In this document: positions 13,005 through 24,190 of the stretch, piece after piece
Layout of the letters: the number at the start of each line of letters is the position of its first letter
How positions within the stretch are numbered: the first letter of the stretch is position 1
NCBI GenBank assembly: GCA_039881145.1
Contig: JAYKKI010000060.1
Span: forward strand, 8,332,501 to 8,396,500
Length of the DNA: 64,000 bases
DNA from: Druceiella hillmani
Taxonomy: Eukaryota > Arthropoda > Insecta > Lepidoptera > Hepialidae
Direction: 5' to 3'
Position numbers and translations under genes: made by a program
The notes under the pieces: model-generated
What the model was told of the DNA's origin: nothing
Database searches by the model: none
The model's input: the letters and a program-made list of their open reading frames with translations, nothing else

Positions 13005-13215
13005 GCTCGGGCCTTCTTAAGCAGACTGTTCTAAGCCCTCCTTCTGGGCGCCATGGTTTTTCAATTTGTGATGTTAAGAGCTTCGAAAACACTTTCTAGG
13101 CAGTCTGCCAATTTTAGTTTGGGTCTTTCTCTTCTTTTTGAGTCAGTTGGTTTGGCCAGAAAAATGTGTTATGTCATTCTATCTTCCTGAATTCTAATTA
13201 CATGGCCGGCACATT
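13005..13215 (-). pseudogene. Decayed non-LTR retrotransposon (LINE), C-terminal coding remnant
   Basis: Minus-strand translation gives GHVIRIQEDRM, then RRERPKLKLADCLESVFEAL and, further on, LLKKARAH. This order matches the C-terminal end of RTE/Jockey-like LINE proteins, where a GHV.RM motif is followed by GRPK.RW.D.VE.DL..L and then a W-rich segment ending QAKAH. Two in-frame stops sit where the family usually has tryptophan, and the frame shifts between blocks. It is a dead fragment with no reverse transcriptase core kept. Confidence 0.75.
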
Positions 13216-13225
13216 TCATACATTG

Positions 13226-13690
13226 AATTTTTATAAATTTTATTATATATGATGTATTCATGCCAATCTTAATTTATTAGACAGAGACTTGTAAACAACG
13301 TTGAGCGTGTAGCGAATTGTAAACATAAAGGAAAATGAGAAAAACGAAATGTTTACAAGATTCGTAGTTGCTATTTTTTCTACGTCTTTGCAAATGTTAA
13401 CTTGTATTTAATTTGCTACGAACATATAAATAAAATACGAAACGAGATTTTTCCGATTCGTAATTTGTGTCTTTTTTCTTTGTCAATAACGTTTTTATGA
13501 AAATGGCTTCTGGCGATAGTGAACAACAAAACAAATCTTTCTTTGATAAGGAAAAGAAGTCTTTGTATGCCTGTATACGGCACGTTTTTATATTGAAGAC
13601 AATTGACCATTTTTCCAGGAATTAGGACGATATTGAATTTTCAGCTGTCGAAATAACTTGTTTCCGGGTATGATTTTCTTTGGATTTGCA
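13226..13690. other. Non-coding AT-rich sequence
   Basis: No feature was recognised. The minus-strand open frame at 13416-13610 has no motif. Confidence 0.45.
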
Positions 13691-13691
13691 A

Positions 13692-13693
13692 AA

Positions 13694-13749
<56 letters not shown>
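13692..13749. repeat. (AT)n microsatellite
   Basis: A nearly pure AT dinucleotide run. The open frame through it (YIYIYI) is an artefact. Confidence 0.95.
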
Positions 13750-13750
<1 letters not shown>

Positions 13751-13984
13751 GCAAACATCAGTTTATTGCAAAAACATTATTACGCATATTTGTATCTTTA
13801 CTTTAATAATTTTTTTAGAATATTAACAAAATTTCTATAATAATTTGATATAACTCTATATTATTTAGATTCTTTGAATTAACCGTAATAGTTAAAATTG
13901 AGGACGGTGGATGTACGTCTGAGTTAATTACTTCTTAAAAATTTTTTAAATAATTTATATAATCATTCATTCGTACGCTTCTGT

Positions 13985-14110
13985 AGTGAAACAAGGAACC
14001 CTTTTAAGGTAGGCCTGTCCGTCCACTAATCCGTCTGTCAAGGCCTCACAATTTTTGGTTTATCTGCATGAAATTTGGCAGTTAGATATCATAGGGAGAT
14101 CTCAATTAAT
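13985..14110 (-). repeat. Old dispersed repeat, minus-strand copy
   Basis: The plus strand shows GGAACCCTTTTAAGGTAGGC, CTGTCCGTCCACTAATCCGT and GCATGAAATTTGGCAG. This is the reverse complement of the dispersed element at 3553, including the usual leading segment that contains CCAAATTTCATG. Confidence 0.6.
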
Positions 14111-14359
14111 ATGCAGTTCCGTACCTAGTTTAAAGTTAGTTCCTTTACTTATCGTAAGTAATCACTGATATGGACTTCCTGGTGGAATAAGTATTTATTA
14201 TTATATAGCATAATTAAATATGAGCGAAAGATATGTTATTGTGACTGCCACAAGAGATATGATGACTAAAATCATCGTTATAAATTTCCCAAGACATTTA
14301 TGTAGGTTTCTAAAATTCAGCTTTTTTCGTAATTTTGGATTCAGTACTTTCTATAATCA

Positions 14360-14396
14360 GGGGGGCAATTTTAATTATAAATTAAAATTGCTCCCC
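14360..14396. repeat. Inverted repeat (hairpin), 16-bp arms
   Basis: The arms are GGGGGGCAATTTTAAT (14360-14375) and ATTAAAATTGCTCCCC (14381-14396), with one mismatch and a 5-base loop. A run of T follows, but in a non-coding insect context this is not evidence for a terminator. Confidence 0.8.
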
Positions 14397-14689
14397 TTTT
14401 TTTTGGAATTTTTGGAATTTTCTAAAGATAAACTAGGTAAAATTGGAAAAATTTAATAAATATATTGAGACCTTTCTAATTAGAACTTTCAAATAATGCC
14501 CAATACCACACGTATATGGAATTTCAAACATTTATTTCGACTACTTAATTTGTCCTCTACCCCTTCTAAATTTTTTATATATACTTTAGTGCATTTATAA
14601 ATATTTTTAATGTTAGTTATTGTAATGATGTCGAAATGCGAAACAATAATTTAAGAAATCACAATTGAAAACGATCAAGTTTCATGAAA

Positions 14690-14860
14690 GACATGTATTT
14701 TGCGCGGCGCGGAGAATAGTTGTGAACGCATACATAATTTAATAATAGGAGGAAACAATCGAAAACGTACGAAGATGTTCGACCACTTCCTTTTGACGAG
14801 AAACTCGGCCGTGTTGCTCTCGCGCCGCAAGAAGTTTCACTTCAAAAAAATGTAATGTCT
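14690..14860. other. Less AT-rich island, unassigned
   Basis: It includes TTTTGCGCGGCGCGGAGAAT, GAAACTCGGCCGTGTTGCTC and TCTCGCGCCGCAAGAAG. No coding motif was found in any frame. It could be a regulatory element or an unrecognised exon. Confidence 0.3.
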
Positions 14861-15104
14861 ATAAAGGTAATATTGCTCAGAGTGTTTTCTCGAACTTTCC
14901 ATCGATTCAGTTTGACATCCATTCTATTGGTCTTTTAAAATAAAGTTGAGGTTAGATTAAACATTTTTTATTTTCAATATCAGTTTACGAAATATTAAGT
15001 GCAATATACACCCGTCGCTTCTAATTTTGAAACCAAAGGTTTGATGAATCAAAAAAATCTTGGATGTTAAAATTCGATCAGAACTTTTAAATATACATCA
15101 TCAT

Positions 15105-15880
15105 AATGATAAGCCATCCTCAACCATTTTGGTGTAGGTCTCCTTCAATTTGCACCACTCGGTTCTATTTTGGGCTGATCCAGTTTGTTTCCGCTTTTTT
15201 CATAATTTTATCCTTCCATATCATTCGCACCCGTCTAACTTGTCTTTTGCACTCCCGGGGTCCCACTCCAAGAAAATTTTGCACTATGAATACAACTTTA
15301 GAGCCATGGGACCAGCCCACTAACACTTAAGTTTCGGCACTCTAATGTTAGCTACTTTGCTTTGTCTTCGAAGTCACTTATTTGTTTTGCGATCCTTTAA
15401 GGAAATTCCTACCACCTTTCTTTCCATCGTCCTTTGAACAACAATAAGTTTTTGCAGGACGGCTTTTTTGATACCCAAGTTTCGTCCCTAAATAGATTAA
15501 ATATTCATTCTTTTAAGTGGTTCTTTATGTTCATTTTAAAGACAAACTCGAGTTTGGAGATGGCTACCCATCCTAGCCATATGCCGTCTACTTCATTAGT
15601 CTGCTTCTTTTTCTTCATTCGTAGTTCTTAGCCCAAGTATACATATTTATCTAAGCGCACGAGTGTAATTCCGTCCACATTTATAGTCGCAGGGCTATTA
15701 GTTTCCGAAGTCATGAGTTTTGTCTTATCCAGATTCGTTACGAGCCCAACTGACAGTGAGGTTTAATGTATTTCTTGAATTATAGTCTGAAGTTCATCCG
15801 GATTATTAGAAAACAGTACCATATCGGCCACAAACCTCAAGTTATTTAAACGTGTACTTGATATCATACGGCCTAAATAT
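15105..15880 (-). pseudogene. Decayed LINE: reverse transcriptase and C-terminal remnants
   Basis: At 15790-15843 the minus-strand translation gives NLRFVADMVLFSNNPDELQ, which aligns with the LR(F/Y)ADDIVLF...PEEL.. catalytic region of LINE reverse transcriptases. The catalytic ADD reads ADM, so it is inactive. Further on come VTNLDKTKLM and a YVYLG block (15640-15740). Near the 3' end, around 15105-15260, KRQVRRVRMIWKDKIMKKA is followed after a frame change by AQNRTEWCKLKETYTKMVED, the usual RW.DDI.K.AG..W...AQDR..WK.LEEA C-terminus. Several frameshifts and stops are present. The order of blocks shows one element read leftwards. It is most like the RTE group, though the clade is uncertain. 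Confidence 0.85.
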
Positions 15881-16369
15881 AGTACATTTTTCAATAAAAT
15901 ATTTCAGTTAATTTCCATTCACAATTTCAAGATATATAAACTAAAGAATCTAATATATTCAGTACACGGACTTGCTAGCTTTTATTTTCTAGCAACAATT
16001 AGCCTTAAATCATTGCGTTGTCTATCAAAGTTTTCTAAGAAAATTTTTTAGAAATATAACTTTGCACTTTCATTTATTCTTCATTTCCTTTCAATCTTCT
16101 TTTCAGACAGCATCATTTACATTATTAACCTATTTTTATAAAGTTTTCATTAACCTAGATTGCCACAAACTGGCTTTATATCATTCACTGTAACATATTT
16201 TCTCTTTCAGCTGCACCAATTATCATATTCAACGATTTATTACGGCACGTATGAGTATGCGTTGCAGATAAAGGCAAAAATATTGCTGCAGTCGAATGTG
16301 CCGGATGTAATCTATGTGACATAATGCAGCAGTTCAGTTGATTTGTAGTCTATAGAATCTAAAGTACTT
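15881..16369. other. Non-coding AT-rich sequence
   Basis: No gene or recognisable repeat was seen. Confidence 0.45.
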
Positions 16370-16735
16370 CTTTTGTATAACGGAGAGTTACGTAATGTGA
16401 ATAAAGATTTTCGTTTGCATTTAGAAGTTTCCAGTGTTGTTAGGACTCCATTCTCTCTCTATAGGTACTCACCGTATATAAACACTATTGGAGGTAGTTA
16501 TTAATTTGCATTTTATACACTTTAAATTGCTTTGCTTATTTTAGGAGAGTTTGGTAATGTGAAAAATTCTATTGGTTTGCATTTCAAAGTTTACAAAGTT
16601 GTTAAGGTTCTATTCTCTATCTAAAGGTACACGCCCTCTAGAAATTCTAAATGGAGTATTTTGTTGATTTGCAGTTTTTACACATTAAAGTGACTTGCTT
16701 ATTTTACGGACAGTTTTGAAACGTAAAATAAAATA
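16370..16735 (+). repeat. Short tandem array, unit about 163 bp, just over 2 units
   Basis: GAGAGTTACGTAATGTGAA at 16382 and GAGAGTTTGGTAATGTGAA at 16545 begin matching units, each continuing through TTTGCATTT, AAGTTT, GTTGTTA(A)G and TTCTCTCT(C/A)TA. A third partial unit begins near 16708. Confidence 0.75.
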
Positions 16736-17356
16736 TACGTTTGAACGTAAAATAAAAAGTTTATCAGGAATAATGAAAATAACTGTGAGTCAGCTCGAGC
16801 ATACAGTTATTGTATATATTAAAAGTTTCCACGAATTTGCACTTACTAGTGTAATCAATATGTAATGACATAAAATATAATTAACGGGGGAGCACATATT
16901 ATCGTGAACTATGATATCTACAATTATCGTTATAGTATTTCATTCAACCTTCGGTTTCTAAAGACTCTTTTTTTTTCATATTTTAGGTTTATTGATTTCG
17001 GAAACAGGGTACACATTTTTTTTGCTTATTTCTTGGTACATACTACCTAAAACCTGGGCTTGAGCTTCACCAGATACTCTCATTCTCGACCGCTACGTTG
17101 TTAGCGTTCGGCTTGTATTGCTACCGGTAGCATGCGTGAGGCATTTGCTTTCTCAAGCGTTACACTATTTTAACGTGACATAATGACTCAGGTTGCTAAA
17201 GAAGTTTTAATTAAACAATTATGAACAAAATATTGTTGATACCGTTCTAATTATTCTTTTCAAATGATATTTCAAACTACATGTTGGATTTTTTTAAATT
17301 TTCGAGTATTTATCTTGCCTTACTTTTTTCTATAAAATTATTTGAGAAACATGTGG

Positions 17357-17369
17357 ATATATATATATG

Positions 17370-17434
<65 letters not shown>

Positions 17435-17440
17435 TATAAT
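17357..17440. repeat. (AT)n microsatellite
   Basis: AT dinucleotide run with a few interruptions (TGT at its start). Confidence 0.93.
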
Positions 17441-17494
17441 TATTTGAGACACAACATATATTATTACTATGTTATTAAAGTTTCTTTATGAAAT

Positions 17495-17590
17495 GGTTCT
17501 TGAGAAAAACGGCTGTAACAGACGGATAGACAGCCAAGTGAGTATGTTGTAGGAGTTCTTCCGTTCCTCTTTATGCCGCAGTTTTAGTGT
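17495..17590 (+). repeat. Old dispersed repeat copy
   Basis: TTCTTGAGAAAAACGGCTGT then AACAGACGGATAGACAG, as in the copy at 3553. The 3' end (CCGTTCCTCTTTATGCCGCA) is diverged. Confidence 0.65.
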
Positions 17591-17759
17591 GACGTTTTTA
17601 TTATTGAATGATCTAACCATAATTGAATAAAATAGCTATGACAAATTCATAGAAGTAATATAGGTTCACCTTAATTATGGAAATTAATATTTGCAGTAGC
17701 ATTGAAATAAAAAAAATATTAATAAAATTAACGCCACATGATAAATGAATTCTCAACAA

Positions 17760-18305
17760 TATCGGTTCTTTTAACGTAAAGAAAAATTTTGACTGGGAAA
17801 AGAAATAAAAGCCTCTTGATTAGATTTGTTCCCTTCATACATACAAATTCTATATACTATTGCTGTTTTGAAGTAATTAGGCAGATAATTATTCCGCTAA
17901 GAATTTATGTTTTTGTCATTTGTCAGAGGTCAAGTGGAACACTTGTTGAATTATTTAATAGTTTCTATTCGATAAAGCAAGCCGAGGTACGCTGATCAGT
18001 TGATGTCACATTGAGGTGGAAATTATATTAAAATGTCTAAAATTTTAAACAGCAAAGCATCAACAAAAACACTGGAAAAATTTTCTATGAGTTCGAGAAC
18101 GAGAATAGTAAAAATAATCTTCATGATTTTTTTAATAAGGCAGTTACAAAAAAAAAAAAATAATTTTTTCTTCATCAACATTGTTATACTTAAAGTTTAG
18201 AATATAATAATTTAACCAACAAGTATGGCAGTGGTTCAGATATCAACAATATACTTATGAATAAAATGAAAGTAAAAGTGGAAAAAACTAATTTAACATA
18301 ATACA
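17760..18305 (+). repeat. Dispersed duplicated block, copy 1 (about 540 bp)
   Basis: This block is homologous over its whole length to 23083-23625. Shared landmarks in order are ACGTAAAGAAAAA, CTCTTGATTAGATTTGTTCC, GGCAGATAATTATTCCG, CGCTGATCAGTTGATG, TGAGGTGGAAATTA, GAACGAGAATAGTAA and TTTTTTTAATAAGGC. It has no terminal inverted repeats or coding motifs I can recognise. It could be a non-autonomous transposon or a segmental duplication. Confidence 0.8.
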
Positions 18306-19139
18306 ATTATGTTTTTGAAGTTATACTTCTTTAGGCGCGTTATGAAAAAATGATGAGAGTGAAATTTTAAGATTCGTCACAGAAAAGTTACAGTATGAAG
18401 TTGCAGCGGTTGCAGTCTCGAAACAAAAGCTATTGGCACCATCGTCGCCTCTGTTCACTGTTTTCATATTCATAGTATTTATCCACATGTTTCTAGTGTC
18501 TACATTCACACACGTGTTTTAGTTTCATATAAGTGCGATTTATATATGTGCTGATAAATTATATTCAGTAGTGATTTAAATTCAATATTTTGATTAATAT
18601 ATTTACTATTCGTAAATATTAGTGAAAAATTGTGTTTATAGACTTTTTCAAGTGCTCCAATATAATTGAGGTTATCTATCCGTATGTATTATTTAATGAT
18701 GCCAAAGAACTATAACTTCTCACGCGCGTACATAAGTACACGCACCTTTCTTTTTTATACTAAAATTATGGTTTAAAATTACATTTTTGTACAAAATCCG
18801 TCTTTTAGGTTCACCTGCAACATAATCACCGTGAACGGACTCATTGTAGGTTAATTATAATGCACGACGTTGTTCTCATTCAATCCAGTAATGAGCTGAA
18901 CTGACCAGTCGCGGATTCCAGACATCATGTCTGATACCGTGACGGCAAAGCAATATGTTCACAAAGATTTAGAGAGAATACTGACTACGATAAACGTAGG
19001 GAATGTTTTAGCAGAAGGTACCTTTTTACGTTACGTTTTGTTTGGTCATTCAGGTAATTACTTTTATTAGAGACTGGGTCCTTTATACAATAGAGACATG
19101 GAAACATTATTGTTATGCAGTGTTTAAAATTTTAATAAA
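18306..19139. other. Non-coding sequence, slightly less AT-rich in part
   Basis: The 18380-18470 and 18830-18960 stretches are a little richer in G and C (for example CCAGTCGCGGATTCCAGACA) but show no gene. The minus-strand open frame at 18321-18509 has no recognised motif. Confidence 0.4.
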
Positions 19140-19240
19140 GTTTTGTTCTTCAAGAGGAAAAACGGAACACTTCTAAGTTCAGTTAAGTGTCTGTCCATCT
19201 GTTTGTTATAGCCGTTTTTCTTGGAAATCGCTTAATGTAG
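19140..19240 (-). repeat. Old dispersed repeat, minus-strand copy
   Basis: The plus strand reads CTTCAAGAGGAAAAACGGAA, then GTCTGTCCATCTGTTTGTTA and TAGCCGTTTTTCTTGG, the reverse complement of the element at 3553. Confidence 0.7.
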
Positions 19241-19715
19241 AAATTTGAAATTTGGCTTAATAATTAAATATATAAACTCGCACATATTTCAGTAATATTA
19301 AAAAATATTTATATGGAAATTTTAAGGCGAGGGTGTAGGAGAGTTTAGGGAAAATTCAGTTCTAGAATTTTTTTTCTTTCAATTCCACATATAATATGAG
19401 GTGTCGTTGGACAGAATATGTTACGAGGGTCTTATTTTTTGATACTTTTAGGAAGTATAGGTACCCAATCTAACTCCCCTAACCCAATCTAATCTAATCT
19501 CCATCCTAACCTAATTTCAGAGATATATTTAAACTATGGGAAAAATATATATCCCCCCTATACTAAACTACTCAGTCTAAAATTATGAAAAAATAGTGTT
19601 TTTTTTATACCTATGTAAAGGTTGTAGGAAAACTAAAAGCATGATTCTAGACGTTATGATATTTTAAATATACATCATGTTTTTACATCTGTTGAATATA
19701 TAGTAAGCAAAATGT

Positions 19716-19722
19716 ATACACA

Positions 19723-19800
<78 letters not shown>
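19716..19800. repeat. Compound microsatellite (CA)n then (TA)n
   Basis: A CA dinucleotide run to about 19755 is directly followed by a TA dinucleotide run to about 19800. Confidence 0.94.
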
Positions 19801-19801
<1 letters not shown>

Positions 19802-20012
19802 TATGATGAAATATATTTGTGAATAGACTGATAAAAATGCCATGTAACTTTAAATGTTTATAAGTGCCGAAATGTCTAGGGTACTCTCGAAGTTCAGTAC
19901 CTGTCAGGTTTTTTTAAATCTAAAACCATTCTGAATTATTTACATATGCTTTACCCATATGTGTTTTCATATTCGTAATAACTCTTTATATGAATATTAA
20001 ATGGATTATTTC

Positions 20013-20060
20013 CGAGCTAAATAAAGTGTAGAAACTAGTTTCTACACTTTATTTAGCTCG
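20013..20060. repeat. Perfect 48-bp palindrome
   Basis: The left half CGAGCTAAATAAAGTGTAGAAACT is directly followed by its exact reverse complement, with no spacer. It has no flanking direct repeats that I can see. Confidence 0.95.
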
Positions 20061-20683
20061 TTTATATTTGTATGGCCACCATTATTTTATCGAAAATAAA
20101 AAAAAATGTAAAATTTATTAAAATAATAATTAGAATTATTATTCTCGTAAATTCACCTATTATTAAAGATTACAAAACTATGCAAAATATACTGTTGTGT
20201 GTCGTTTTTGCAACAAGTAATATTTAATGTATCTGGGGAAATAATCTTTTATTCCGTGATAATATTTTATCCATTAGAATTTTTTTCTAAAGGAGAATTA
20301 TCACTTTAATTAGGGTTTTATTATTATTATTTATTTATCACCTATGGGGACAAACAGGTACAAGTCATAGTGATATACAAAATGAGAGTTTTTCAAGAAT
20401 TAGTTTAACCTGTGTCCTAACATACCCACGTCAAAATAATATTCTACGTACATATATCCTCAGTGTTATATAAATATTTCTATAGTACATTATAATCAAG
20501 TAATATTAGTGAACAAACAAACAATAAATACTGAAATTATTAAAATCAGCTTTTCATTTAAAGTTCACTATAACAGTTGTCAGTATTAAAATTAATAGTA
20601 AAAACCATCCCATTTATAATAATATCGATATAAATAAAAAAAAAGAAACCTCACATCGATTTGAATAAACAGAAAATGTAGTA

Positions 20684-20941
20684 TTGAATATATTTGGCGT
20701 TAATTTTGTAAAAAATCATTATTCACAATTAATTGAAACTACATGATGTAGTATTATTTCTACTTTGTTTAATTTCTTTACCACGACCTAGGTTTCGTTG
20801 TATTACAACATGTTCAGGTGGAATATTAGATCTTTGCTAATATCCCACCTGAAGATGTAATACAACGAAACCTAGGTCGTGGTAAAGAAATTAAAGAAAG
20901 TAGAAATAATACTACATCACGTAGTTTCATTTAATTGTGAG
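20684..20941. mobile_element. Long inverted-repeat (foldback) element, copy 1
   Basis: The left end is TTGAATATATTTGGCGTTAA, the terminal motif shared with copy 2 and, inverted, with copies 3 and 4. Each arm then has a GTAGTATTATTTCTAC-type segment, TTTCTTTACCACGACCTAGG and a TTCGTTGTATTACAACAT hairpin, and the two arms are reverse complements around a short centre at about 20825-20842. The right terminal segment is missing. The left arm, read on the minus strand, holds a hammerhead-like motif (20781-20821) whose core reads CUGAACA, so G8 is changed. The right arm motif (20845-20882) has lost three bases in stem II. No coding capacity. Confidence 0.88.
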
Positions 20942-21367
20942 AAAATGTAGTGTCAATACTTTCAAAGGATTTTGATTCCCATATCATATTATTTTTAAAC
21001 TTTATAAATAAAAAAATAAACATGGGTTTAAAATATTTGACCTAATATCTAATGGGGTTTAAGCTATCTTTAAAGATATATCAAACAATCAATATGTCTA
21101 ATTTTTTTTTTTTGGGAATTCATAAATTCTTTTGTATCTTCAGGAGTAAATAAACAACTATTATGGGTTTGGTCAAACAAATATCCCTAAGAATCAATAA
21201 AATTACATAAGGTCGATAACTGAATAGATAGCCATTTAGAGTATATTTTATCTAGTTCCTTCGCATAGTTCTCAAGTTCCTTAGAGAGAATCAATCGATA
21301 TCAGATAGTCATTCAGTTAAGTCTAATACGTTTAATGTTCAATAAAACGGTTGATAAATTAATATAG

Positions 21368-21426
21368 GCAATTACTTTTTTCCCATTTAGACATAAAATA
21401 TGTCTAAATGGGAAAAAAGTAATTGC
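21368..21426. repeat. Near-perfect palindrome, 28-bp arms, 3-base loop
   Basis: The arms at 21368-21395 and 21399-21426 are exact reverse complements; the left arm begins GCAATTACTTTTTTCCCATT. Its origin is unclear. Confidence 0.95.
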
Positions 21427-23082
21427 AAGTGAATGAGTACGAAACAAAAAAGACGTGTCCGAACAAGAATGACAGGTGACAGCTGCAAAAGAATGTTAAT
21501 CGAATTACAAAGGCTTTTCTTTTTAATTATTGGAAAAATATTATAGTGTATCTAATTGCGTATTCCAAGAGCTAGTGTAACATGTGAGTTTTGTCCATAA
21601 CCAACACGAAAATAAAATATCTTATCATTTCATTTTGTTATATTTTTCGAACAAAAATAATCGATACATCGATTGGAAACTCAACGCTTCAGGCCATTGA
21701 GTTCCGCTCAAATGCGTTCCATTAGACCCTATTTATTATTAAAGTAATTACAGTAGAATATCTTTGAATTGAATCGATAGGGTTCGTAATCTACAATTAG
21801 ATTAATTTTCTACTTTTGCTTCAATCCTTTTCAAAAATATTTTTTTACGTGTTGATATATTTTTGTTTGATCACATTGTTTGTCTGACAATAACACTTTA
21901 AGAATTACATGTATGAACGATACTTTCAGGCATATAAGTTCAGAAAATTGTCCAAAAGTATACGTTCGTATATCCAATTTTCTCATAATTTATTGTCCTG
22001 TAATACAATTTTTTGACCACGTTATTAAGGTTCACATCCTGAGTCATTTGTCAAGTGGACGAAGATAAATATCTTGTGATTCGTCGATGTTAGATAAAAA
22101 TTGTTATTTTTTGTAATGCATTAAATTATTCATAACTTTCTTCATCGAACACTTTTCATACAATCTAATGTTTATGGATTATAGTGTTTTACTATTTCTA
22201 AAAGTTTTTTACGACATTAAAATGAGAAATAGCAAACTTGTAAAATTCTACATTTTTTGCTAATGCTATTTTGTAAAAGTAACAGCTTATAGCACGACCA
22301 GATTAAAAAAATTGTGACAAATATTTCATTAGGAATATAGAATTGTAATTTTATAAGGATTGGGCAAGAAGCTTGTCTAGATTTTTATGTATGTGTATGG
22401 GGACAAATTTGTGAAAATATAGACTTGAAACTTGTTGGGGGTTGCTGTTCGTAAAATTTTGTTCTTTATGACATAGTCTGCTTCGCTACAATTATCAGTT
22501 TCTTAAATATTATTACATATATTATATTACATTTTATTTCTATTGTATTTAAATATGGAAAAAATGGCTTTTTTCACTAGTCACTGTCCCATTTTTTCCC
22601 ATAGGAATCTTCACGAAAGATTAACTAAAATAATTCAGTCAATGGGTGCAAAATACAGGACAATTTTAGCTGAGTTTCATTGGTATTAGTTTTTAATACT
22701 CTTTTTTTATCTACACATATCTTAAGTATTAACTATACTAATATTTCTTAAAAAAAATCCAAAATTAAAGAAATATTCTTAAACATTCTGAATTGTGTAC
22801 GAATTGCTTTAAAGTAAAAAATTTATTAGAAAAATATTGGAAATTTTTTTGAGTAGACTAGAATGTATTTTGTAAAACAACTTATTAAGTTCTGACAGTT
22901 TTATCTATACAAAAAAAATAGCTCCAAACCGATAATTTGTCCACAAGATATTGTTCAGAATATTGATCAAAAGAATTATAAGAGTAATTGAGGTAAATTA
23001 AAATCGGTGGAAATTAATATCTGGTATTGCATGTTAAAAAAGTTTCTAAATATATGTTTATATAAAAATATTACTTTAATAC
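21427..23082. other. Non-coding AT-rich sequence
   Basis: No gene or recognised element was seen. Small open frames at 21880-22068 and 22976-23170 lack motifs. Confidence 0.45.
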
Positions 23083-23625
23083 GAGCTTTTAATGTAAAGA
23101 AAAAGTTTTGTCTGGAAGAGAATAGAAGTTTCTTGATTATATTTGTTCCTTTTATATAAACAAATTTCATGAATCGTTGCTGTAATAACGAAATAAGGTA
23201 GATAATTATCCCGTTAAGAAAGTTTTATTGGCGAAACTTCAATTCAAAAGTTTATGCCATTTATACAAAGTTTAGTGGAATGCTTGTAGATTTATTTCAC
23301 GCTGATCAGTTGATGCCATTTTGAGGTGGAAATTAACTTAAAATTAGATGAATTATGAACAGAGATGTAGTGACAAAAATACGGAAATATTCATGAGTTC
23401 AAGAACGAGAATAGTAAGAATAATCTTCATCATTTTTTTAATAAGGTGGTTACAAACATTAATAATAAATTTTTCCTTCATCAGAATTATTGCACCCAAA
23501 GTTTAGAATATTATAATTTAATCAACGAGGTCATCAGGTATGGTCATCAGGTATTCAGCTATTAGCAATATATTTATGAACTAAATGGAAGTAAGACTGG
23601 AAGAAACTAATGTGAAACACTGAAA
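23083..23625 (+). repeat. Dispersed duplicated block, copy 2 (about 540 bp)
   Basis: This copy is homologous to 17760-18305, with the same order of landmarks and the same strand. It has a deletion of about 40 bases before CGCTGATCAGTTGATG relative to copy 1. Confidence 0.8.
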
Positions 23626-24117
23626 GAAATTATAAAATTAACTTTCGAAATTGTATAAACTAGTAGTTATGATAAAACATTTTTACAAAAAAATTGAACT
23701 ACTAAACTATTACTGCAAAAAATTGCCACGTACTGAAAAATATAAAATAATGAAAAAAGTAAAATACTCAATGGGAACATTTGCGGTACAATATAATTTC
23801 CGAATATAAATAAATTGGCAAAATACTATTACTGCTTGAGATTTTTGAAATCGATGCCAAGTCCGATCTACGTTTCTCTTTCACATACATGTTGGGTGTA
23901 TATTTCAGTACACTAAAAGTTCTATTTTCACTTGGTGCCGACTTAAAAAATTTCCAGCAATAGCAATATTTTGTCAATTTATTTATGTTCGGGAACGATA
24001 TTGTACCTCATCCTTTTTAAAGTAGGCTAAAAATATAACTTTACGGCTTAACAATATTGTAACAAAAGATTAGACATCTTCTTTAAATCTAAAAGAGATA
24101 CAAAAACTTGTGAACAT

Positions 24118-24152
24118 ATGTATATATATATATATATATATACATATATATA

Positions 24153-24186
<34 letters not shown>
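24118..24186. repeat. (AT)n microsatellite
   Basis: AT dinucleotide run with short interruptions (ACATATA, CTATATA). Confidence 0.93.

Positions 24187-24190
<4 letters not shown>

Noticed and set aside
14360..14400. Rho-independent terminator (hairpin plus T run)
   Set aside because: Bacterial terminators do not apply here, and the hairpin is one of several unrelated palindromes.
19440..19510. Telomere-like CTAACCTAA repeats
   Set aside because: Only scattered, irregular CTAA/CCTAA units are present, not a TTAGG array.
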